A stretch of 5,666 bases of DNA from CAVOBC01 sp963693635 (GTDB taxonomy: Bacteria > Pseudomonadota > Gammaproteobacteria > Pseudomonadales > Azotimanducaceae), in contig CAVOBC010000319.1 in assembly GCA_963693635.1 (NCBI GenBank), positions 1-5,666 of the forward strand. Reading direction: 5' to 3'. Shown here piece after piece: positions 1 through 4,995 of this stretch (its first letter is position 1; every line of letters begins with the position of its first letter). The notes beneath the pieces were generated by a model. The model saw only the letters and a program-made list of their open reading frames with translations, had not been told where the DNA came from and made no database searches. Made by a program: the position numbers and the translations under genes.

Positions 1-118
1 GAACGCCATCGATCGTGATGGCTTCTGACAGTGTTAGGGTTTCCGAATAGGTCGGGCTATTAAGCAGTAACAAACTCAGTAGCACGGCAAGACGCGAAGC
101 AAGAGATAACGAACGCAA
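1..118 (-). CDS. N-terminus of a secreted protein, cut by the left edge (possible CBM9-like/DUF5916-type)
   Basis: Reading leftward, a TTG codon at 116-118 opens a frame that stays open for 39 codons to the window edge. An AGGAG ribosome-binding site lies 8 bases upstream (about 126-130), and no in-frame ATG or GTG is nearby, so TTG is the likely start. The product begins MRSLSLASRLAVLLSLLLL, then NSPTYSETL: a basic start, a long leucine-rich hydrophobic core and a likely signal-peptidase I site near TYS-E. The protein is therefore probably exported. The last visible residues, LSEAITIDGV, resemble the opening strand of secreted proteins with a CBM9-like domain (a pattern like I-x-IDGxLDExxW, as in DUF5916 proteins), but the window ends before the diagnostic LDE..W. 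Export is well supported; the family call is only a guess. Confidence 0.6.
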   Translation of the reverse strand, partial: MRSLSLASRLAVLLSLLLLNSPTYSETLTLSEAITIDGV

Positions 119-268
119 TGGTAATACTCCTAAACTTAACTCGAGTCGCCCTGGGGCTTGCGGGGCTCAGGCGCCTAACAAAACACTCAATTCAGCGTTT
201 TTTATGTTGGGTTTTATGTTGGTCTTTTAGATAAAACCAACCCTAAGCCATTGATTTACCTTGTATGT
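119..268. other. AT-rich intergenic stretch between the tRNA-Ser and the secreted-protein gene
   Basis: No gene is visible here. The part next to the tRNA (about 180-268) is clearly AT-richer than the rest of the window and carries direct repeats and an imperfect hairpin, described separately. The part next to the secreted-protein gene (about 145-178) is GC-rich and includes the palindrome AGGCGCCT (169-176). I could not identify a convincing sigma70 promoter for the leftward gene, nor a T-tract terminator for the tRNA. Confidence 0.5.
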
Positions 269-271
269 TGG
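200..271. repeat. Three TATGTTGG direct repeats, the last ending on the tRNA CCA
   Basis: TATGTTGG occurs at 203-210, 215-222 and 264-271. The first two copies share a longer core, TTTTATGTTGG (200-210 and 212-222), and are spaced exactly 12 bp apart. The third copy overlaps the complement of the tRNA-Ser 3' terminal CCA (269-271). An inverted relative, ATAAAACCAAC, is at 231-241. Repeats like these beside a tRNA 3' end resemble the arm-type sites and core of a tyrosine-recombinase attachment site. No integrase gene is in the window, so the attachment-site reading is inference. Confidence 0.55.
206..241. other. Imperfect hairpin downstream of tRNA-Ser
   Basis: GTTGGGTTTTAT (206-217) can pair with ATAAAACCAAC (231-241), giving 11 base pairs with one bulged G and a 13-nt loop. 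On the tRNA strand the sequence after the stem is A-rich, not T-rich, so this is not a standard intrinsic terminator. It could assist tRNA 3' processing or rho-dependent termination, or be part of the recombination-site-like repeat cluster. Confidence 0.4.
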
Positions 272-359
272 CGGAGAGAGAGGGATTCGAACCCTCGATG
301 GGCTATTAACCCATACACACTTTCCAGGCGTGCTCCTTCAACCGCTCGGACATCTCTCC
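269..359 (-). tRNA. tRNA-Ser(GGA)
   Basis: This is a complete type II (long variable arm) serine tRNA on the minus strand. The 7-bp acceptor stem pairs GGAGAGA (353-359) with TCTCTCC (273-279), followed by discriminator G at 272 and an encoded CCA at 269-271. The anticodon stem CACGC/GTGTG encloses loop CTGGAAA (321-327), so the anticodon is GGA (323-325), reading UCC and UCU. The variable arm is a stem of about 5 bp (ATGGG/CCCAT). The T arm is GAGGG-TTCGAAT-CCCTC. All arms pair well, with one G-U in the anticodon stem. It sits downstream of the BRCT-protein gene on the same strand but appears to have its own promoter. Confidence 0.97.
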
Positions 360-382
360 AATTGACAGCTCTCGCTTCGAAA

Positions 383-406
383 GCCGCGGGCCCTCGCCCG
401 CAAGGC
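383..406 (-). other. GC-rich hairpin in the tRNA-Ser leader
   Basis: GCGGGC and GCCCGC (386-391 with 396-401) pair around a 4-nt loop. The flanks GCC (383-385) and GGC (404-406) extend this to 9 bp across a 2-nt bulge. It lies between the predicted tRNA promoter and the mature tRNA 5' end, so it would be in the precursor leader removed by RNase P. On the minus strand the stem is followed by only TTT, so it is at best a weak terminator for the BRCT-protein gene upstream. Confidence 0.5.
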
Positions 407-411
407 GGCGA

Positions 412-440
412 ACAATAATCTACACCCTCGCGATTTTCAA
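412..440 (-). promoter_or_regulatory. Predicted sigma70 promoter of tRNA-Ser
   Basis: On the minus strand a TTGAAA -35 box (435-440, 5 of 6 consensus bases) is followed, after exactly 17 bp, by a TATTGT -10 box (412-417, 4 of 6). Transcription would start near 405, leaving a leader of about 46 nt. The sequence just after the -10 box is GC-rich, as is common in stringently controlled stable-RNA promoters. It starts in the spacer just downstream of the BRCT-protein stop codon. Confidence 0.45.
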
Positions 441-471
441 ACGATTAACCGACCTACGCTCGCATCGCTGA

Positions 472-1077
472 TCAGACGCCCAACTGGTCGACCCAGTGCT
501 CCTCCGAGATGATACGAATCGGGTGCCCTTGCTCTCGCAACTCAACCGCATTCTCAATGTTGCGACCAAATGTTGTGTGCTCCCAGTCCGGGCTGCACAG
601 TTCGCCAATGATCAGGAAGTCGGTCTCCGCGTTCGGCGCATCGTCGACAATGCCACCCATTTCCGAAATTGTCTCCTCGCACTCGATCTGAGAGCCAAAG
701 ACGAAGCGTCCGGTCAGGCAGAAGGTTGCGCCCTCAAACTCGACACTCGGCATCGGCCGGTCGAGCGGCAGCGTCGTCGAGTGTGACTGGTCGATCGAGG
801 ATGCCCCACCGGTGATTTCTTTCAGCGTCTCAAGCAGCGCGCCCTGCTCGCCGCGACTCAGAATCCCGTCCTTTAACATTTCTGTCAGCCGTGCGTAGAG
901 CACATTGACTGGCCACTTGTCCGCGACTTCCCGATGATTCTCGATCCACTGCCCCATGAAAATGGCTTCGCGCTCATCCACGACGCCATCGGCGATGACC
1001 CCGCGGCTGACGCCGATCAGTTCATCGATCAATCGATCCTGAATACTTGCCGCCGTTCGCGAACGCGCTTTGCTCAC
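472..1077 (-). CDS. Helical (TerB-like) plus BRCT domain protein
   Basis: The 201-residue product has two parts. Residues about 15-91 are all-helical with two related segments, IADGVVDEREA (28-38) and LKDGILSRGEQ (68-78), suggesting a duplicated TerB-like or EF-hand-like hairpin. Residues about 113-199 form a BRCT domain: opening strand GATFCLTGRF (116-125), a Gly-Gly at 141-142, a TDFLIIG strand (152-158) and the conserved Trp (195) near the end. BRCT domains bind DNA ends, phosphopeptides or partner proteins; the closest familiar relative is the BRCT domain at the end of NAD-dependent DNA ligase, but there is no ligase catalytic domain. Similar stand-alone proteins occur in pseudomonads and have no firm function. 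The start is GTG, with a GGAG site (1085-1088) 7 bases upstream, inside the end of the nitroreductase gene. The spacing of 3 bp implies one operon and probable translational coupling. Confidence 0.85.
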   Translation of the reverse strand: MSKARSRTAASIQDRLIDELIGVSRGVIADGVVDEREAIFMGQWIENHREVADKWPVNVLYARLTEMLKDGILSRGEQGALLETLKEITGGASSIDQSHSTTLPLDRPMPSVEFEGATFCLTGRFVFGSQIECEETISEMGGIVDDAPNAETDFLIIGELCSPDWEHTTFGRNIENAVELREQGHPIRIISEEHWVDQLGV

Positions 1078-1080
1078 CCA

Positions 1081-1638
1081 TCAACTCCAAGCTTGGAAAT
1101 AGTCACTCACGGGCAGTTCCGGGACATTTCTTGCCCTTCCCTGAATCTCGCCCATGTACAAAAAACCAACAATCTGTTCATCGATTCCCAGGCCAAGTCC
1201 CGCCATCACATGCGGGTGGTAGGCCATGCCGCCGGTTCGCCACATCGCGCCGACGCCCAGCGAATGCGCTGCGACCAGCATGCCATGCGCAGCGGTCCCC
1301 GCCGAGATCACCTGCTCAATGGCTGGCACGCTCGGATGTTCGGTCGGTTTGGCGATGATGACGACAATCAGCGGTGCGCGCAGCGGTTTACCACGCGCCT
1401 TCTCGACCGCGGCCTCGGCGGCTTCCGGATCTTTGAGCGTCGCCGCCTGCGCAAAGAGATCACCCAGTTTCAGGCGCGCATCGCCTTCGATAGTCAGAAA
1501 ACGCCAGGGGCGCAACAAGGCGTGATCAGGCGCACGCAACGCAGCCTGAAAGATCTTCTCGAGCATCGCGGGCGCGGGCGGGTCACCACCCAAACGCGGC
1601 GATGAAGAGCGCGTATGCAACGCTTCTAACGCGTCCAT
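1081..1638 (-). CDS. ydjA: YdjA-type FMN-dependent nitroreductase family oxidoreductase
   Basis: The 185-residue product matches E. coli YdjA (183 residues) along its length. This minimal nitroreductase subfamily binds FMN at a homodimer interface and reduces substrates with NAD(P)H; the natural substrate is unknown. Visible family features are the N-terminal TRSSSPRL phosphate-binding stretch (9-16), RAPDH and PWRF (35-39, 44-47), the EQVISAG helix (108-114), MWRTGG (132-137) and the final IVGFLYMG strand (156-163). No signal peptide or membrane segment is seen, so it is cytosolic. The ATG at 1636-1638 is preceded by an AGAGAGG site (1644-1650) and aligns with the YdjA start. It is the first gene of a two-gene operon with the BRCT protein, behind a 177-bp structured gap. 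Confidence 0.9.
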   Translation of the reverse strand: MDALEALHTRSSSPRLGGDPPAPAMLEKIFQAALRAPDHALLRPWRFLTIEGDARLKLGDLFAQAATLKDPEAAEAAVEKARGKPLRAPLIVVIIAKPTEHPSVPAIEQVISAGTAAHGMLVAAHSLGVGAMWRTGGMAYHPHVMAGLGLGIDEQIVGFLYMGEIQGRARNVPELPVSDYFQAWS

Positions 1639-1683
1639 TGATGCCTCTCTTAGCAGAGTCTTTTTGAGTTTTTAACAGTCTTC

Positions 1684-1740
1684 TTAAGTATGGAATTCGG
1701 ACCCTTTTCAACTGCAAAGGGTCGCAGCCAGCATACTTGA
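1684..1740 (-). other. Nested stem-loop in the ydjA upstream region
   Basis: An inner perfect 8-bp stem GACCCTTT/AAAGGGTC (1700-1707 with 1716-1723, 8-nt loop) is enclosed by an outer stem AAGTATG/CATACTT (1686-1692 with 1732-1738), extended by a G-T and an A-T pair to 1684 and 1740. The unpaired strands between the two stems are 7 and 8 nt long, a nearly symmetric internal loop. No T-tract follows on either strand. It could be a structured leader, a processing site between queF and ydjA messages, or a protein-binding site. It matches no riboswitch class I recognise. Confidence 0.5.
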
Positions 1741-1791
1741 ATCAGCAGGTCGGGAACACCCGATGATGGGGTCTCGAGTATTTCCCTTTTG

Positions 1792-1808
1792 GCGCTCTGC
1801 AGGAGCGC
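1792..1808 (-). other. Hairpin just after the queF stop codon
   Basis: GCGCTC (1792-1797) pairs with GAGCGC (1803-1808) around a 5-nt loop, about 8 bp past the queF stop codon. The position fits a transcript 3' end, but the following minus-strand sequence is CAAAAGGG, with no T-tract. It is more likely to protect the mRNA end or aid rho-dependent termination than to be an intrinsic terminator. Confidence 0.4.
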
Positions 1809-1815
1809 GCGGGGA

Positions 1816-2631
1816 CTACTGGCGCCAGACCCGCATGTCCTGGGGCAGGCCATCGTCGTGCGAACGGAAAGGATTGATATCAATCCCGCCCCGGCGCGCA
1901 AATCTCGCCTGAATCGTCAGTCGGTCCGGCATGCAGCGATTGATGATGTCTACGAAAATACGCTCAACGACTTGCTCGGCAAACTCGGCATGCTCGCGAT
2001 AGGAAACGAGATATCGCAGCAAGCCTTCATGACTGATGCCACGGCCGTTGTACAGCACCATGATCGTCGCAAAGTCCGGTTGGCCCGTGAGCGGGCAGAG
2101 GGACTTGAACAGGTTCGTGAAAAGCGATTCACGAATAATCGTGTCACTTTCGACTTCAAGGAAGTCAGGATTCCAGTAGTAGTCATCGACATCGACGTCA
2201 AGAAGATCAAGCGAGTGGCCCGGCATCGTGGTCATGCCCGCTCGCAACACCTGGTCAGGCTGCATGAGGTTGCAAATGACCGGCGTGCGGGCCGCGATGT
2301 GCAGGTCACTTTCGAGGGTGCTCATCACCTCGCTGCGATTGGCAAACTGGGTTTGACTGAAAGACCCCAGATAATGCTTCAGAGACTTGGACTCAGGCAT
2401 GTTGTCGGACGCACACGGCACCATGAACTGGGCCAGCGCAACCTCCGGCTTGCCCCGATTATTCAGCCAGCTGAACTCATACCCATTCCAGATGTCGACG
2501 CCGCGAAACGGCAATTCATCAGTGATGCCCAACGACCGCCGCTGCGATGCCCGTGGCATCGAATTGAGTAACGAGGGCGTATAGGTGGTGACGTACTCAA
2601 CCTTCTGCCTGAGCACTGTTTCGTCTGCCAA
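1816..2631 (-). CDS. queF: QueF, NADPH-dependent preQ0 (7-cyano-7-deazaguanine) reductase, long form
   Basis: QueF reduces the nitrile of preQ0 to the aminomethyl group of preQ1 in the cytosol, using two NADPH, on the way to queuosine at position 34 of GUN tRNAs. The product has the two-module layout of E. coli QueF (282 residues). With the start chosen here it has 271 residues. Visible features are ESKSLKHYL (80-88), the nucleophile loop SLCPLTGQPDF with Cys179 and Asp186, and RRGGIDINP near the end. The Cys loop reads like the short Bacillus type (SLCPxTGQPDFATI) more than the usual proteobacterial NCxxTxQPDW. The motif normally FHEQC is FAEQV, so the conserved active-site His is Ala. The frame is open to a GTG at 2673, but the TTG at 2629-2631 has a GGAGG site (2637-2641) 5 bp upstream and better matches family length, and the GTG lies within the predicted promoter. 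Confidence 0.9.
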   Translation of the reverse strand: MADETVLRQKVEYVTTYTPSLLNSMPRASQRRSLGITDELPFRGVDIWNGYEFSWLNNRGKPEVALAQFMVPCASDNMPESKSLKHYLGSFSQTQFANRSEVMSTLESDLHIAARTPVICNLMQPDQVLRAGMTTMPGHSLDLLDVDVDDYYWNPDFLEVESDTIIRESLFTNLFKSLCPLTGQPDFATIMVLYNGRGISHEGLLRYLVSYREHAEFAEQVVERIFVDIINRCMPDRLTIQARFARRGGIDINPFRSHDDGLPQDMRVWRQ

Positions 2632-2666
2632 CCGAGCCTCCACCCACCTGAAAATTGTCGGCCTCC

Positions 2667-2695
2667 AGTTCACTGTATCCGCAATTCATTGTCAA
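2667..2695 (-). promoter_or_regulatory. Candidate queF promoter
   Basis: A perfect TTGACA -35 box (2690-2695, minus strand) is followed after 17 bp by TGAACT (2667-2672), a weak -10 match (3 of 6). Transcription would start about 25 nt before the TTG start codon of queF. If real, the upstream GTG at 2671-2673 lies in the promoter spacer and cannot be the start. The poor -10 box keeps confidence low. Confidence 0.35.
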
Positions 2696-2759
2696 TCTCC
2701 GCACCCCTTACGGCACTTGCTGTCAGACAGGCAGTCTGCGAATTGCCCAATCCCTTGCC

Positions 2760-2793
2760 TTGCACTGCAAACTGCGCTGAATCACGGTATAAA
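2760..2793 (+). promoter_or_regulatory. Candidate receptor promoter with an overlapping palindrome
   Basis: TATAAA at 2788-2793 is a good -10 box (5 of 6). At 17 bp spacing the -35 position is CTGCAA (2765-2770, 3 of 6), a poor match of the kind that often needs an activator. It overlaps a perfect palindrome, TTGCA-C-TGCAA (2760-2770), which could be an operator. The transcript would have a leader of about 110 nt before the receptor ATG. Other small inverted repeats nearby are CTGTC-A-GACAG (2720-2730) and CTGAA-CA-TTCAG (2860-2871). No full Fur box or cobalamin riboswitch is recognisable. Confidence 0.35.
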
Positions 2794-2910
2794 GGCGCCT
2801 GCCGCACGCATGACCGGCCGCAAGCCACACAGACCTTTGTGCATCGCAGGACGCGACCTCTGAACATTCAGAACGACGCCCATTATCCACCGCCCTCTCC
2901 GGAGCCCCAC

Positions 2911-4995
2911 ATGCTGCAATCCAAGCGGCGCGACAACCGCGCTGCAATCGGCACTCAGTTGTTCGTCAAGATCGCTGCCCTCTTGTCGTTCGGCTACGCC
3001 CAGGCAGAGACCGGTGTATTGCTCGAGGAAGTCATCGTCACGGCAAACCGGTCACAGGTCACGATGTCACAGGTCGCGGGCAACGCGTCGATCATCGACG
3101 AAGACGCGGTCGCTCGCACCGCGCACACCCACATCAACGAACTTACCCAACGCCTGTCAGGAACATGGATCAGCCGGGGCAACGGCCAGGAACACCTGAC
3201 GGCGATTCGCTCCCCCGTGTTAACCGGAGCAGGGGGCTGCGGCGCGTTTCTGATGGCCCAGGACGGCATTCCGCTGCGCGCAAGCGGGTTCTGCAACGTC
3301 AACGAGTTATTCGAAGCCAATTCTGAGATCGCGCGCCGGGTAGAGGTGATCAAGGGTCCCGCCAGCGCGGCTTACGGCTCAAACGCCATGCACGGCATGA
3401 TCAACGTCATCAGTCCGGGTGCATCGGACGAGGGACACCTGCGGCTTGGCCTCGAAGGCGGTTCGCACGGCTACTATCGCGCACGGTTGAGCACGGCTGG
3501 CCCTTCGCTGCGGTTTGACGGCACCGCCACCACGGATGATGGTTACAAGAATGATTCCGGATTCGACCAGCACAAGTTCGCACTCGCATGGGACGCAGAG
3601 GCGGGCGGTTACACCGTCGAGAGCCGCTTCGCTTACACGCACCTGAACCAGGAAACGGCGGGATTCATCACCGGCAACAACATCTACCGGGACGGTCGCG
3701 CTCGCAAGGCCAACCCCAACCCGGAGGCATTCCGCGATGCCCGCTCGTTCCGCGCGCATTCACGCATCACCGGGGAACTGGGCAGCGGCACCCTTACGCT
3801 GACCCCGTACGCCCGCGTCGCCGACATGAGCTTCTTGCAGCACTTCCTGCCCGGTCAGGCACTTGAAGAGAACGGCCACCGCAGTCTGGGAGCCCAGAGC
3901 GCATGGGCTAGCAACGCCGGCGACATAGACGTCGTCCTCGGCGTGGACCTTGAATACACCAACGGTTTCCTGAAGGAGACCCAGGCGGGTCCGACCAATC
4001 ACGTCAGCGCTTTTCTGGTTGGGACGATTCCGGCGGGCAGACATTACGATTACGACGTGACGGCGGTCGTGTCTGCCGCCTTCATCCACACCGACATCCC
4101 ACTAACTGAAAACACGCGGCTGATGGCCGGCCTGCGGCTTGAGCGGGTCAACTACGATTATGACAACCGCATGTCGGCCGGTCGTCTGAAGGACGATGGC
4201 AGCGCTTGCGGCTTTGGTGGCTGCCGCTTTTCGCGCCCGGCGGACCGGGAGGACACCTTCACCAACCTTTCGCCGAAACTGGGCTTCGTGCATTCGGTCT
4301 CGGACGACACCCAGGTCTACGGCAAGCTCGCCCGCGGTTTCCGGGCGCCCCAGACGACTGAGCTATATCGACTGCAGAACACCCAGACCGTCAGCCGCAT
4401 TGACTCAGAGGTGCTCGACAGCCTCGAACTCGGTCTGCGCGGTTCCCCGGCCGGCTTCAACTACGACGTATCTGTGTACTGGATGACGAAGGACAACTTC
4501 ATTTTTCGTGACACCACCCGCACCAATGTGGACAACGGCGAGACCTCGCACAGGGGCATCGACGCCTCGTTCGGGCTCACCCTCACCGAGACGTTAGACC
4601 TGCGCTTTAACCTCGCACTCGCCAAACATAAGTATGAGAACAGCCCGGTGTTGGCGTCATCAAACATTGAGGGGAACCTCATCGACACCGCGCCCGAACG
4701 CATGGCGTCGGCCCAACTGGCGTGGCAACCGACAGACCGAACGGGGCTGGAACTGGAGTGGATTGAGTTGGGCGAATACTATGAAGACCCCGAAAACCAG
4801 CACCTTTATCCGGGACACTCCCTGCTCAACCTGCGTATACGCCACGAGATCACTGAAGGTCTGACGCTGGGCTTACGGCTGATCAACCTGACCGACCGCA
4901 AGTACGCAGAGCGGGCCGACTTCGGCTTCGGCAATGACCGTTACCTTGTTGGTGAATCCCGCTCGGTCTATGTGAGCGTATCCGCGGAGCTCTGA
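2911..4995 (+). CDS. TonB-dependent outer-membrane receptor, substrate unknown
   Basis: The 694-residue product is a complete gated outer-membrane channel, powered by TonB-ExbBD, for uptake of a scarce ligand such as a siderophore, haem or cofactor. A basic start and hydrophobic core end in AQA-ETG, a signal-peptidase I site after residue 32. The TonB box EEVIVTA (39-45) follows. The plug domain spans about 50-170, with VEVIKGPASAAYGSNAMHG (144-162) typical of the family. The rest is the 22-strand barrel type, with GFRAPQTTELYRLQ (476-489), NLTDRKYAE (659-667) and a final strand ending SVYVSVSAEL, where the last residue is Leu rather than the usual Phe or Trp. There are just four mature cysteines, in two pairs: 110/128 in the plug and 433/438 in a predicted surface loop. 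The ATG at 2911 has a GGAG site 6 bp upstream and begins the signal peptide; the frame is open further upstream to 2689 but without signal-peptide logic. Confidence 0.92.
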   Translation: MLQSKRRDNRAAIGTQLFVKIAALLSFGYAQAETGVLLEEVIVTANRSQVTMSQVAGNASIIDEDAVARTAHTHINELTQRLSGTWISRGNGQEHLTAIRSPVLTGAGGCGAFLMAQDGIPLRASGFCNVNELFEANSEIARRVEVIKGPASAAYGSNAMHGMINVISPGASDEGHLRLGLEGGSHGYYRARLSTAGPSLRFDGTATTDDGYKNDSGFDQHKFALAWDAEAGGYTVESRFAYTHLNQETAGFITGNNIYRDGRARKANPNPEAFRDARSFRAHSRITGELGSGTLTLTPYARVADMSFLQHFLPGQALEENGHRSLGAQSAWASNAGDIDVVLGVDLEYTNGFLKETQAGPTNHVSAFLVGTIPAGRHYDYDVTAVVSAAFIHTDIPLTENTRLMAGLRLERVNYDYDNRMSAGRLKDDGSACGFGGCRFSRPADREDTFTNLSPKLGFVHSVSDDTQVYGKLARGFRAPQTTELYRLQNTQTVSRIDSEVLDSLELGLRGSPAGFNYDVSVYWMTKDNFIFRDTTRTNVDNGETSHRGIDASFGLTLTETLDLRFNLALAKHKYENSPVLASSNIEGNLIDTAPERMASAQLAWQPTDRTGLELEWIELGEYYEDPENQHLYPGHSLLNLRIRHEITEGLTLGLRLINLTDRKYAERADFGFGNDRYLVGESRSVYVSVSAEL

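Larger units (their letters stand above)
1639..1815. other. Structured intergenic gap between queF and ydjA
   Basis: This 177-bp gap has no credible gene. It holds three potential hairpins: one just after the queF stop (1792-1808), a small one (TCGGG/CCCGA, 1750-1754 with 1759-1763) and a nested one (1684-1740). The final 30 bp before ydjA are A/T-tract rich. I could not find a convincing sigma70 promoter for ydjA. The hairpins lack T-tracts on the minus strand, so none is a textbook intrinsic terminator for queF. Confidence 0.5.

Noticed and set aside
934..1605. Long rightward open frame (223 codons) opposite ydjA and the BRCT-protein gene
   Set aside because: It is antisense to two well-supported genes and its product is rich in Arg and His with no recognisable domain, typical of a shadow frame in GC-rich DNA.
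1644..1665. CTCT/AGAG hairpin followed by five Ts as a rightward terminator
   Set aside because: The stem is only 4 bp and no rightward gene ends there; on the ydjA strand it merely overlaps the ribosome-binding site and is too weak to call a switch.
1707..1734. Short leader peptide (ATG to TGA, 8 codons, minus strand) upstream of ydjA
   Set aside because: There is no ribosome-binding site and no codon bias suggesting attenuation; it lies within the nested hairpin by chance.
1789..2571. Long rightward open frame (260 codons) opposite queF
   Set aside because: It mirrors queF codons on the other strand, and the product shows no family features.
2881..2887. CATTATC as half of a Fur box before the receptor
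   Set aside because: Only one half-site is present, with no matching GATAATG partner, and it is too close to the start codon to fit the promoter candidate.
2689..2910. In-frame upstream extension of the receptor gene, open to a TTG at 2689
   Set aside because: The extension would bury the signal peptide 74 residues inside the protein, has no ribosome-binding site of note and contains the probable promoter. The ATG at 2911 has a GGAG site.
2794..2910. Cobalamin or preQ1 riboswitch in the receptor leader or the queF upstream region
   Set aside because: No cobalamin-box sequence and no preQ1 aptamer pattern could be recognised on either strand of the divergent region.
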